Positions 16,387 to 23,939 of a DNA stretch of 24,869 bases are shown here, in pieces; position 1 is the stretch's first letter, and each line of letters begins with the position of its first letter. A program made the translations under genes and the position numbers. The notes under the pieces are model-generated. The model had not been told where the DNA came from and made no database searches. It worked only from the letters and a program-made list of their open reading frames with translations. This DNA comes from CAYUEN01 sp964443745. GTDB lineage: Bacteria; Campylobacterota; Campylobacteria; Campylobacterales; QNZT01. The stretch is from contig CAYUEN010000029.1 of assembly GCA_964443745.1 (NCBI GenBank), forward strand, positions 1 to 24,869, in the 5' to 3' direction.

Positions 16387-16833
16387 ATGCCGGTAGAAGA
16401 GTTGAAACATATCGTCGATTACGGCGTTTTGGGTTTGTTGGGGTTTTTGAGTTTCGTCACCTTCTGGTTCGCGATAGAGAGACTTCTGTTCTATCGCGGT
16501 GTCAAGCTTGAGTCGTACACCCACCAAAAGGAGTTGGAGCTGGATCTTTTCAAACACCTCCCCACCCTCGCCTCCATCGGATCCACGGCCCCCTACATCG
16601 GGCTACTGGGAACGGTACTGGCGATCATCCTGACATTCTACATCATCGGTGAGCAACAAGAGAACATCAATCCGGGAGAAATCATGAAACACCTCGCGCT
16701 GGCGCTCAAAGCCACGGCCGCGGGACTCGTGGTCGCCATCCCCGCCACCGTCATCTACAACGCCCTCCTCAACAGAGTCGACAGGCTCATAGCGAAATGG
16801 GAAGTACTCCGAGAGAAAGCCGCCGAGGCATGA
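16387..16833 (+). CDS. exbB: TonB-system energizer ExbB
   Basis: Proton-channel subunit that with ExbD and TonB powers outer-membrane receptors. The 148-residue short form has three membrane helices at about 12-33, 64-87 and 104-127. The conserved channel segments are STAPYIGLLGTVLAIILTF (66-84) and LALALKATAAGLVVAIPATV (103-122), with channel-lining threonines in both. It starts at the ATG preceded by AAGAGAGAG, not at the in-frame TTG 39 nt upstream, which would lie over the promoter. It overlaps exbD by 4 nt. Short ExbB without the N-terminal extension is usual in Campylobacterota. MotA/TolQ alternatives are unlikely because exbD and tonB follow. Confidence 0.93.
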   Translation: MPVEELKHIVDYGVLGLLGFLSFVTFWFAIERLLFYRGVKLESYTHQKELELDLFKHLPTLASIGSTAPYIGLLGTVLAIILTFYIIGEQQENINPGEIMKHLALALKATAAGLVVAIPATVIYNALLNRVDRLIAKWEVLREKAAEA

Positions 16834-17207
16834 GACGCGAACGTTTCGACAAAATGAACGTCATTCCGTTCATCGATATCGTTCTGGTACTGCTGGTGAT
16901 CGTTCTCGCCACCGCCAGCTTCGTCGCCAACAAAGCGATCCGGGTGGATCTTCCCCAAGCGACCAGCCAAAAGCCCAAAGACCAAAAAAGCGTCTCGATC
17001 ACCATCACCCGGGAAGGAGAGTACTTTTTCGACAAAAAACCCCTCTCTCCGGAGGCGCTCAAACACGCCATACTCGAACTCGACCCCCAAAGCGCCGTCG
17101 TCTCCATCCATACGGACAGGCAGACCCCTTTTCAATATTTCGTGGACGTCATCGACTTTATGAAAGCGCACCATTTCACCCAAATCTCCATCATCACCAG
17201 ACGCTAA
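16830..17207 (+). CDS. exbD: Biopolymer transport protein ExbD
   Basis: Partner of ExbB. It has 125 residues, with a short cytoplasmic N-terminus, one membrane helix (about 11-32) and a periplasmic domain. The proton-carrying aspartate is Asp16 in NVIPFIDIVLVLLVI, equivalent to Asp25 of E. coli ExbD. SVSITITREGEYFFDKKPLS and SAVVSIHTDRQTPFQYFVDV are standard periplasmic-domain segments. The start ATG at 16830 overlaps the exbB stop (ATGA); a longer in-frame reading upstream would lie inside exbB and is not credible. tonB begins 9 nt after the stop. Confidence 0.93.
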   Translation: MRRERFDKMNVIPFIDIVLVLLVIVLATASFVANKAIRVDLPQATSQKPKDQKSVSITITREGEYFFDKKPLSPEALKHAILELDPQSAVVSIHTDRQTPFQYFVDVIDFMKAHHFTQISIITRR

Positions 17208-17216
17208 AGGCTGTTT

Positions 17217-17897
17217 GTGAGAGAAAACCACACCCGCCGCGCCTTTTTTATCACTTCGCTTTTGTATCTGGGAATTTTCGGCGCCTATTTCTATCTCACC
17301 GACCGCCATCCCCTCACCACTCCCGACACAAAACCCGAAGTGGTCAAACTCTCCCTCGAAGCTTTCGTTCCACCGCCGCAGATTTCACCTCCGCAACTTC
17401 CACAAGAGTTGGAACTGCCCGATTTTTCCGATGCTCCCAAACCGCCGCAGATCGAAACATCCCCCCTCCCCGCACCGCGTTTCAAACCTCCCTCCAAACC
17501 CAAACCCAAGCCCAGACCCAAAAAGAGAAAGACCGCGCGCACACCACCCGTACCCGCCGCCGTCAAACCCCCCACATCCACATACCCCGCCCCGCCAAGC
17601 ATCGCTCCTCCCTCCCCGGCAAAACGCCAAAAGTTTCTGGCAAAAATACGCGATAAAATCGACCGGGCAAAAACCTACCCGCGCATCGCGAAAAAGCGCG
17701 GTATCGAGGGAGAGGTGCGGCTGTTTTTCACCGTTACCGCAAACGGAGAGCTACGCAATCTGCGCATCGAAGGCCCCAGAGTCTTCCACACCTCCGCCCG
17801 CCGCGCCGTAGAGGCGGCTTTTCCCGTCGATACCTCCGGGATGAACATTTCGTTTCCGCTCGAGATACGGTTGAAACTCCGTTACCAAATCCACTAA
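17217..17897 (+). CDS. tonB: Energy transducer TonB
   Basis: Spans the periplasm and pulls on the TonB box of outer-membrane receptors. It is 226 residues: a basic N-terminus, one membrane helix (about 9-23, FFITSLLYLGIFGAYFYL), a Pro/Lys-rich spacer (about 45-135) that gives the DNA here a strong C-rich plus strand, and the TonB C-terminal domain (about 140-226) with YPRIAKKRGIEGEVRLFFTV and ARRAVEAAFP. The start GTG at 17217 follows AAAGG; a TTG two bases upstream is in another frame. The stop is directly followed by the receptor's regulatory elements, so the receptor has its own promoter as well as possible read-through from this operon. Confidence 0.93.
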   Translation: MRENHTRRAFFITSLLYLGIFGAYFYLTDRHPLTTPDTKPEVVKLSLEAFVPPPQISPPQLPQELELPDFSDAPKPPQIETSPLPAPRFKPPSKPKPKPRPKKRKTARTPPVPAAVKPPTSTYPAPPSIAPPSPAKRQKFLAKIRDKIDRAKTYPRIAKKRGIEGEVRLFFTVTANGELRNLRIEGPRVFHTSARRAVEAAFPVDTSGMNISFPLEIRLKLRYQIH

Positions 17898-17931
17898 AGT
17901 TAACAAAAAATTAACAGATACTCGCCATAAT
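17898..17931 (+). promoter_or_regulatory. Copper-receptor promoter with two 11-bp-phased half-sites
   Basis: AGTTAAC (17898-17904) and AATTAAC (17909-17915) start 11 bp apart; the second starts 17 bp before the -10 CATAAT (17926-17931). Core sequence, phase and distance are the same as at the exbB promoter 1.6 kb upstream, so one regulator probably controls both. The receptor ATG lies 30 nt past the -10, with a GAGGAG ribosome site. Confidence 0.65.
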
Positions 17932-17961
17932 TCCTCATACCATTTTTTTCGAGGAGTTTTC

Positions 17962-19998
17962 ATGATAGTTGTCAAAAAAGCCGTTTATCTCTCTTTGATC
18001 TGTGCGCTTTCGCTCTATGCGGCCGAGGCGGAACTCGAGACTATCGAAGTCGAAACGACCGCCGATACCGAAGTGATCAAAGACGTACATGGAGAGGATA
18101 TCAAATCCGCCGATCTGGCCGAGGCACTTTTCAAACAATCCCCGAGCGTCTCTATCGTCAGAAGATCGGGAATCGCCAACGACGTGATCGTCAGAGGGCA
18201 GAAGAAAGACAACATCCGCGTCACCATCGACGGCGCGAGAGTATGCGGTGCCTGCCCCAACAGGATGGATCCGCCCATTTCGCATGTTCTCACCAACAAT
18301 ATCGACTACATCCAGATCGAAGAAGGACCTTACGACGTCGAGAATTTCGGGGCGCTCAGCGCGACGGTGAAAATCCATACCCTCAAACCTCAAAAGGCGT
18401 TTACAGGAGACGTCTATCTGGGAGTGGGAAGTTTCGGTTATCAAAAAGGGGCACTCTCCCTCAGCGGCGGTACGGATAAATTGCGTTTCCTGCTTTCCGC
18501 CTCCACCGAAAAGAGCGACCAATACGAAGATGGTGACGGAAAGGATTTCGTCGGGCAGATCGCGCGCAACATCGCCGAAGGCAAGGCACCCGCGGCGGCC
18601 CAGTACCAGCCCCGCTACCAAAACATGGACGCCTATACCAAAAAGACCCTGATGGGCAAACTCTTCTGGGATATCGCGGACAACCACGAGCTTAGGCTTA
18701 GTTACACCGCCAACCGAAGCGATGATGTCCTCTACCCCTCTTCCAAAATGGACGCCGTGTATGACGATTCTGATATCTACAATCTCGAATATATCGCCAA
18801 ATCCCTCGGCAAATACTCCAAAAAGCTGGAATTTCAGACTTTCTACTCCACGGTCGAGCACCCCATGTCCACCAAATACCGTATGATGGCCGTATCCAAG
18901 GGATTCGAAGTGACGCACAAACTGAAAACCAAAGTGCAAGGAGCCAAACTCAAAAACAGTTTCGATATCGACAACCACTCCCTGAGCGCCGGTCTGGACT
19001 ACAGCCTGCGCAACTGGGACGGCGGTTATTACAAAAACGGCACCCCTTTTCCCGAAGCGAAGTTTCACAGCATCTACGATGTCGACACCGAAAACTACGC
19101 ACTTTTTCTCAAGGACAAAATCGCTCTCAACGATACCCTGGGTATGGAGATCGGACTGCGTTACGACGATACCTCCGTCACCAGCGCGAATCCGCAACAG
19201 CAAGACAACGACTACAATGAACTCAACGGCTATATCCTTACCACCTTCCAACATACCTCCGGTAAATACTACGTCGGTATCGGAAAATCCTCCCGCGTAC
19301 CCGACGGAAAAGAGCTCTACTGGGTCGGCAGCATGGGCAACATGATCGGCACACCGAACCTCGAAAACACGAACAACTACGAACTCGACGCGGGTATGGA
19401 GAAAGATCTGGGAGATCTCACGTTCAAAGCCAAGGCGTTCTACTCCAAACTCGACAACTTCATCGCCTACAACGCAAGCAAAGTGAACCAGATGGGTTTG
19501 CCCGTACATGCATATGAAAACGTCGACGCGAAAATCTACGGCGGAGAGATCAGCGGCAGCTATTTCGCACTCGAAAACCTCTATTTCGACTTCGGCGCAG
19601 CTTACCAGAGAGGAAAAAAAGACCACCCGCTTACAGGCCAGAGCGGAACCAATATGCCGGAAATTCCACCGCTCAAACTCAACCTGGCCGCCAATTACGA
19701 CTACGACGACTCCCTGATGCTCAAAGCCGAGATCGTCGGATCCAGCGGCTGGAAGGATTACGACGAGGAAAACGGCGAACAGGAGCTCGCGGGATACGCC
19801 GTGGTCAACCTCAAAGCGACCAAAACGTTCAAAAAAGGGTTCGAACTGACGGTGGGCATCGACAATCTGTTCGACAAAACCTATGCCGTCTCCAACACCT
19901 ACAAAGATCTGATTCTGCTGACGACAGGAGACAACAACGTCATGCTGATGAACGAACCCGGCAGATACCTCTATACCAATCTCAAATATAGATTCTAG
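17962..19998 (+). CDS. TonB-dependent receptor, OprC/NosA-like (probable copper uptake)
   Basis: Outer-membrane gated channel, 678 residues. The signal peptide ends near residue 20-23, followed by a TonB-box-like ETIEV (26-30), the plug domain (about 40-145) and a 22-strand-type barrel ending in Phe. The plug has ARVCGACPNRMDPPISH, the hallmark of TonB-dependent copper receptors (OprC, NosA). In OprC copper is bound by a CxxxM motif plus an HxM motif; here Cys98 and Met102 form the first, and His300-Pro-Met302 in TVEHPMSTKYRMM is a good candidate for the second. A further Cys95 is nearby. It sits directly after exbB-exbD-tonB with the same promoter elements. A related metal or metallophore cannot be excluded, but copper is the best-supported substrate. 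Confidence 0.85.
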   Translation: MIVVKKAVYLSLICALSLYAAEAELETIEVETTADTEVIKDVHGEDIKSADLAEALFKQSPSVSIVRRSGIANDVIVRGQKKDNIRVTIDGARVCGACPNRMDPPISHVLTNNIDYIQIEEGPYDVENFGALSATVKIHTLKPQKAFTGDVYLGVGSFGYQKGALSLSGGTDKLRFLLSASTEKSDQYEDGDGKDFVGQIARNIAEGKAPAAAQYQPRYQNMDAYTKKTLMGKLFWDIADNHELRLSYTANRSDDVLYPSSKMDAVYDDSDIYNLEYIAKSLGKYSKKLEFQTFYSTVEHPMSTKYRMMAVSKGFEVTHKLKTKVQGAKLKNSFDIDNHSLSAGLDYSLRNWDGGYYKNGTPFPEAKFHSIYDVDTENYALFLKDKIALNDTLGMEIGLRYDDTSVTSANPQQQDNDYNELNGYILTTFQHTSGKYYVGIGKSSRVPDGKELYWVGSMGNMIGTPNLENTNNYELDAGMEKDLGDLTFKAKAFYSKLDNFIAYNASKVNQMGLPVHAYENVDAKIYGGEISGSYFALENLYFDFGAAYQRGKKDHPLTGQSGTNMPEIPPLKLNLAANYDYDDSLMLKAEIVGSSGWKDYDEENGEQELAGYAVVNLKATKTFKKGFELTVGIDNLFDKTYAVSNTYKDLILLTTGDNNVMLMNEPGRYLYTNLKYRF

Positions 19999-20004
19999 GC
20001 GATC

Positions 20005-20026
20005 CGTACACCCCTACGGGTGTACG
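20005..20026. terminator. Hairpin between convergent genes
   Basis: A perfect 9-bp stem (CGTACACCC / GGGTGTACG) closes a 4-nt loop, in the 35-bp gap between the copper-receptor stop and the cytochrome stop on the other strand. It is symmetrical and could serve both transcripts. No T-run follows on either strand, so it is not a canonical intrinsic terminator. Confidence 0.45.
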
Positions 20027-20033
20027 CCGCGCT

Positions 20034-20381
20034 TCATTCGGGCAGCACCAGCCTCCGTCTGACGTCATACCTCTTTATAAACGCTCTCACGCTCTCACGC
20101 AACATCCACGGTGAAAGCTTCGTCGGCTCCTTCATCGGAAATTTCAGGAAAAATTGCGGCGGCATGATCGAGTGCTTCTTCTGCGGGTGCTGCAGGTAAC
20201 TTTCGATCGCATTCGAGATCCGCTCGGGGGTACTGTATTTCATCAGATATCGTTTGTAGATCAATCCGGTAGGTATCTGCTGCTTTTTATGGCATTGCAG
20301 ACAATTCTCCTCCAGCAGATCCGCACACAAAGAGAGTGAAACCACTCCCGCAACCCACACTATTTTCGCCAACACACCCAT
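20034..20381 (-). CDS. Small mono-haem c-type cytochrome
   Basis: 115-residue periplasmic protein. MGVLAKIVWVAGVVSLSLCA is a signal peptide, followed by a single haem site CLQCH (27-31). Met73 in HSIMPPQFF is the likely sixth haem ligand. The helical context (ISNAIESYLQHP, WMLRESVRAFIKRY) fits the class I cytochrome fold. The start ATG at 20381 was chosen because GAGGGA precedes it and the signal peptide starts there; the longer open frame upstream lies inside the kinase gene. It overlaps the kinase 3' end by 22 nt, so it is the fifth gene of the two-component operon. Possible roles are electron transfer or redox input to the sensors; neither can be shown from sequence. Confidence 0.85.
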   Translation of the reverse strand: MGVLAKIVWVAGVVSLSLCADLLEENCLQCHKKQQIPTGLIYKRYLMKYSTPERISNAIESYLQHPQKKHSIMPPQFFLKFPMKEPTKLSPWMLRESVRAFIKRYDVRRRLVLPE

Positions 20382-21526
20382 ACTTTCGTCCCTCTGTTCG
20401 TCTGCGAATCGATGGAAAGCTCGAATCCGTAGTTGTTCACTACCTGCCGAACGATATCCAGCCCGATACCGAAACCGCCTTCGCTCTTGTTCGCGCGGCC
20501 GAATCGCTCGGTAATCCGTGCAAGATCCCTGCGGTCGATCCCTACACCCGTATCCTCGATGGCAAAACACTTCTCATCCAGCACGATTGCGATCTTCCCT
20601 CCCATCCGGTTGTATTTGATGGCGTTGGAAAGCAGGTTGTCCACCAGACGCAACGCATCGTTTCTATCTATCATCAATCTGATACCGGGTGTGATTTCAC
20701 CGCGAATTTCGATATTTTTGGCTTTTGCCGTCGTCTCGAAATAGGAGATTCGCTCCTTCACCAACTCCGAAACATCCACTTTGACGATATTTCGGTGGTA
20801 TTCGTGGTTGAGATTGAGATATGTAAGATCGTCGTAGATACGGCTGAGTGTCTTGGAAGCGATCTCGATACGCTTGAGCTCCTCTTGTCCCTCTTCGCAT
20901 TTGTCCAACGCTTCGATCATCTCCACATTCGTGAGGATGGTGCTAATGGGCGTGTTGAGTTCGTGCGTCGTATCCTGGATGAAGTGGTTCATGCGTTCGA
21001 TCGACTCCCGCATCGGCGCGATAAACAGTCTCCCCAGAAAATAGCCCAAAATCGAAAAGAAGAGCCCGCCCCCGATCATGAAAAGCAAGATGTTTCGCTG
21101 GAGATTGCGAATGGGCGCATGATCTATTTTTCGCGAAAGCAGCAAATAAGCCGCCCCCAGATAGTAGGGCTCGAGCTTTTCGATATCGTAGATACTCCCA
21201 TCCGGTGCGGGTTTGTCCAGCTTGGGGGGTTTGGGATAGTTTCCGAAGATATAGCGGCCGTCCAGATCGTATATGGCGGAGTGCACCCCTTCGTAGCGAG
21301 GGTAGTAGAGTTTTTTCGCATCGGACTGGTGAAGCGCGTGCAGTTTCGATTTGAGTTTCGTCGCTTCATATTTGAGCACTTCCATCTGCTGATCGAGCAG
21401 ATGCTTCCTGGCCGACGTATAAAAGATCCATGAAGCGAGTGCAAACAGCACGAAAGTGGAGCCGAGATAAATCAGCAAGAAGCGTATCAGGCTGCGTCTT
21501 TCGCTACTTAACAAACCGGTATCCAC
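20360..21526 (-). CDS. Sensor histidine kinase (second pair of the operon)
   Basis: Membrane sensor of 388 residues. Two membrane helices (about 13-36 and 145-168) enclose a periplasmic region of about 105 residues with no recognised domain name. The dimerisation helix has phospho-acceptor His188 in DTTHELNTPIST. The ATPase domain shows N box NLLSNAIKYN (297-306), G1 DTGVGI (325-330) and G2 GFGIGL (350-355). There is no clear HAMP domain; the second helix passes almost directly into the DHp helix. The start is a GTG inside the 3' end of the preceding regulator (23-nt overlap); a TTG at 21514 is an alternative, and no ATG lies nearby. It presumably pairs with the regulator encoded just upstream. 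Confidence 0.9.
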   Translation of the reverse strand: MDTGLLSSERRSLIRFLLIYLGSTFVLFALASWIFYTSARKHLLDQQMEVLKYEATKLKSKLHALHQSDAKKLYYPRYEGVHSAIYDLDGRYIFGNYPKPPKLDKPAPDGSIYDIEKLEPYYLGAAYLLLSRKIDHAPIRNLQRNILLFMIGGGLFFSILGYFLGRLFIAPMRESIERMNHFIQDTTHELNTPISTILTNVEMIEALDKCEEGQEELKRIEIASKTLSRIYDDLTYLNLNHEYHRNIVKVDVSELVKERISYFETTAKAKNIEIRGEITPGIRLMIDRNDALRLVDNLLSNAIKYNRMGGKIAIVLDEKCFAIEDTGVGIDRRDLARITERFGRANKSEGGFGIGLDIVRQVVNNYGFELSIDSQTNRGTKVWVCWRK

Positions 21527-22178
21527 TGTTTTTCACCGTTTCGATTTTCTCTTTGCCCAGTATGGAACGAAGCGTCTTGATATATGTCCGAAGCGCTCCG
21601 GCACTCGGACTTTCACCATACTCCCACAGCGCATCGTTGATTCTGTCGTAATCGAGCAATTCGTCGGGATGGCGCAAAAAGAGCGAGAGCAGTTTCATCT
21701 CCTTGGTCTTGAGCGGGACCTTCCTCTCTCCTTCGTACAGCTGCATCGCCTTCAAATCGAAAGAAAGATTCCTCCCCAGAAGAATCCTCTCCTCATGCGA
21801 TCCGTACGAACGCTTCAACAGCGACTCGACACGCACTTTCAGCTCCTTGAGCGCGAACGGCTTGCGAATATAGTCGTCGCATCCCATACGAAACCCTCGC
21901 TCCACATCTTCGACGCTGTTGAGCGAAGTGATGAAGATTGCCGGCACCTCCTCGTTTCGCTCGCGAAACCTGCTCAAAAAAGCGAATCCGTCCAAACCCG
22001 GTACCTTCACATCCAGAAGCATCAGATCGATATGCTTCTCGTACGCGATCTCTTCCGCCCGCAAGCCATCATACGCACACCACACTTCGTATCCCTGCAG
22101 CGAAAGAAACTGCGCGATCGTCTCGCTCAACTGCACATCGTCCTCCAACAACAGTATCGTATGGCGCATTTTCATCAT
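21504..22178 (-). CDS. OmpR/PhoB-family response regulator (second pair)
   Basis: 224 residues. Receiver domain with Asp13/Asp14, phospho-acceptor Asp56 (LMLLDVKVPG), Thr84 and Lys106 (RKPF), then a winged-helix DNA-binding domain (about 130-224) with the typical TKEMKLLSLFLRHPDELL and ALRTYIKTLRSILG, ending in GYRFVK. A near-perfect ribosome site (GGAGGTGA) just before the ATG suggests it is translated strongly in its own right although the upstream kinase stop overlaps the start (ATGA). It is a candidate to bind the 11-bp-phased elements upstream of exbB, the copper receptor, or the two promoters on the right of the window. Confidence 0.93.
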   Translation of the reverse strand: MMKMRHTILLLEDDVQLSETIAQFLSLQGYEVWCAYDGLRAEEIAYEKHIDLMLLDVKVPGLDGFAFLSRFRERNEEVPAIFITSLNSVEDVERGFRMGCDDYIRKPFALKELKVRVESLLKRSYGSHEERILLGRNLSFDLKAMQLYEGERKVPLKTKEMKLLSLFLRHPDELLDYDRINDALWEYGESPSAGALRTYIKTLRSILGKEKIETVKNSGYRFVK

Positions 22179-23221
22179 CTTGTCACCTCCCCAAGATCCA
22201 GTATCACGACCGTTCCTTCATTTAGCCGGCTTCGGATACGGATATCGATTCCCAACTCATCCCCCAGCTTGCGCACAATATGCAAACCGATCCCTATACC
22301 CCGCTCCGTCTCTTTGTAGAATCTGTCGAACACCTTTTTGACATCCCGTATACCCGCTCCGTCATCCTCGATCAGCAGCTGACGGTCACGGGTGCGAATC
22401 CGCACTTTTCCATCCGTAGTGTTGTATTTACAGGCGTTGTCGACAAGATTGTCCACGATACGCACGAAGGCGTCCTTGTTGGTATACAGCCTGCGTCCAT
22501 CCAGATCCGTCTCGAATCCGATTTTCGGATAGAGCGTCCGAAAATAGCCCACCCTCTCCCCAATCAACTCCCTCAATCCGAACTCCTCACGCTGCAACTG
22601 TGAATGGTCCAGAAAGGCTTTGAGGTTGTTTTGCAGTGAAAGGATCGTCGATACGTTCGATTCCATCCGCTCTATTTTCCTACTCTCTCCCACCTCTTTT
22701 TTAAAAAGTTTGAAGTTGACCACCAGCGAACTGAGCGGCGTATTGATATCATGCAAAATATCCTTGACGAACTCTTCGTTCAGCTGCAACGCCTTTTTCA
22801 GCGGCCGCAGCGCATAGAGCGAAAAGAGAAACGACAGCAGCGCTATCAACAATGCATAAACGACGAATTTTTTCAGCAAATCGCTCCTGAGGTCCGCTAT
22901 ATAGGCTTCATACGTCTCTTTGGGCAATATCACCTTGAGCAGATAGTCGTCCGCCGTGGGCACTTCGAAATAGCTGTAAAGATCTTCGTCTTTATAGAGC
23001 GAATAGATCTTCATCCCCTCTTTTCGGGGCACGAAATCCAGATCCAGCCCCTCACATTTAAGATCGAAACTGCAGATTTTCATTCGGTTTCGGATCCGAT
23101 CTTCTATCGTATGCACCCCTTGCCGATAACTCTGCAGCACGATAACACCCAACAATATCAACTGCAACGTGAAAAAGATGAGAAAACTTTTTAGAAGAGA
23201 TTCGGTCTCATACTTTCTCAA
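22175..23221 (-). CDS. Sensor histidine kinase (first pair of the operon)
   Basis: 348 residues from the TTG at 23221, which is preceded by AGGGG; an ATG eight codons upstream (23245) is in frame but lacks a ribosome site. Two membrane helices (about 13-31 and 118-137) flank a periplasmic loop of about 85 residues containing a Cys-x5-Cys pair (KICSFDLKCEG), which could be a redox or metal site or a disulfide. The phospho-acceptor histidine is in DILHDINTPLSS (HD instead of the usual HE). ATPase motifs are NLVDNACKYN, DDGAGI and RGIGIGL. Like its partner kinase it has no obvious HAMP domain. Start overlaps the end of the first regulator by 14 nt and stop overlaps the second by 4 nt. Confidence 0.88.
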   Translation of the reverse strand: MRKYETESLLKSFLIFFTLQLILLGVIVLQSYRQGVHTIEDRIRNRMKICSFDLKCEGLDLDFVPRKEGMKIYSLYKDEDLYSYFEVPTADDYLLKVILPKETYEAYIADLRSDLLKKFVVYALLIALLSFLFSLYALRPLKKALQLNEEFVKDILHDINTPLSSLVVNFKLFKKEVGESRKIERMESNVSTILSLQNNLKAFLDHSQLQREEFGLRELIGERVGYFRTLYPKIGFETDLDGRRLYTNKDAFVRIVDNLVDNACKYNTTDGKVRIRTRDRQLLIEDDGAGIRDVKKVFDRFYKETERGIGIGLHIVRKLGDELGIDIRIRSRLNEGTVVILDLGEVTR

Positions 23222-23843
23222 GCATATACCCCTGGGCACGAACATTTCTGATCTTCAGGCCGAGTCTGGTCTTGAGTTTGGCGAGGTTGACTCTCAAAGC
23301 GTTTGGATTGGGATGTTCGAGGAGATCCATCAACGTGTAGGAACTGACGATTTTACCTACGTTGGTGATAAGTTCGTGAAAGAGTGCAAGTTGTACCTCT
23401 CCCAATCCCACCGGTTCCCCGCCTTTTTGCAACGCTTTGGTAAATGGATCGTAGACAATGTCTTTGTAGGTTATCAGACGCTCATCCGTCTTTAGGTATT
23501 TGCTTTTGATGCGGATGACCAACTCTTCGGGATCGAACGGTTTTTTTATATAATCTTCCGCTCCCAATGCGAATCCTTTGGAGATGGAATTGATGTCGGT
23601 CAATGCCGTGATATAGATCGTCGGCGTGTCGTCGTTCGCCTCTTTGAGATGTCTTAACACATCAAAACCGTTCTCTTTCGGTACATTGATATCGAAAATA
23701 TAGAGATCGTACTTCTTTTCGAAGGTCAAATCGTATACCGCTTCGCCATCATGCGCGATATCGACTTCGAAACCTTCACTCTCCAAATACTCCTGTAGGC
23801 TTTCGCACAATATTTCGTCATCTTCAAGTAACAATATTTTCAT
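23208..23843 (-). CDS. OmpR/PhoB-family response regulator (first pair)
   Basis: 211 residues, first gene of the operon. Receiver domain: Glu7-Asp8-Asp9, phospho-acceptor Asp51 (LYIFDINVPKENG), Thr79 and Lys101 (KKPFDPEE). The compact winged-helix domain (about 120-211) has LGEVQLALFHELITNVGKIV and NPNALRVNLAKLKTRLGLKI. It is shorter and differs in sequence from the other regulator, so the two pairs are not a recent duplication. The ATG has no ribosome site; a -10 hexamer lies 6 nt before it, so the message is probably leaderless. The AGGTAAT-type elements on both sides of the adjacent barrel gene make this regulator the first candidate to bind them. Confidence 0.93.
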   Translation of the reverse strand: MKILLLEDDEILCESLQEYLESEGFEVDIAHDGEAVYDLTFEKKYDLYIFDINVPKENGFDVLRHLKEANDDTPTIYITALTDINSISKGFALGAEDYIKKPFDPEELVIRIKSKYLKTDERLITYKDIVYDPFTKALQKGGEPVGLGEVQLALFHELITNVGKIVSSYTLMDLLEHPNPNALRVNLAKLKTRLGLKIRNVRAQGYMLEKV

Positions 23844-23849
23844 ACCGAA

Positions 23850-23858
23850 AGTATAGCA
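23850..23858 (-). promoter_or_regulatory. Promoter of the two-component operon, probably leaderless
   Basis: On the minus strand TGCTATACT is an extended -10 (TGnTATACT). Only six bases (TTCGGT) separate it from the ATG at 23843, so the usual start point would fall on the A of the start codon. No ribosome site is present. Plus-strand TAAY elements of the divergent promoter overlap this hexamer and the region upstream. Confidence 0.6.
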
Positions 23859-23900
23859 TAACTGTATACTAATACTCAGGTAATATTAAATATCTATAAT
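23856..23900 (+). promoter_or_regulatory. Barrel-gene promoter with 11-bp-phased regulator elements
   Basis: AGGTAAT (23878-23884) starts 17 bp before -10 TATAAT (23895-23900). At exact 11-bp steps upstream are weaker copies, TACTAAT (23867-23873) and GCATAAC (23856-23862). Another CGGTAAT (23910-23916) lies downstream of the -10 and is out of phase. The gene's AAGGAG site is at about 23928. Confidence 0.6.
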
Positions 23901-23939
23901 TTTCCAGAACGGTAATTTTTGACTGCGAAGGAGCATTTC

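Noticed and set aside
17300..17620. C-rich, strongly strand-biased stretch as a structural repeat or origin-like element
   Set aside because: It is explained by the Pro/Lys spacer of TonB (CCN codons).
17935..19626. 563-codon open frame on the minus strand across the copper receptor
   Set aside because: It is antisense to a receptor with full family motifs, has no ribosome site and reads as a low-information Val/Phe/Asp-rich protein, a by-product of the receptor's codon usage.
20336..21433. 365-codon plus-strand frame opposite the second kinase
   Set aside because: The kinase on the minus strand has H, N, G1 and G2 boxes; the plus-strand frame has no recognisable domain or ribosome site.
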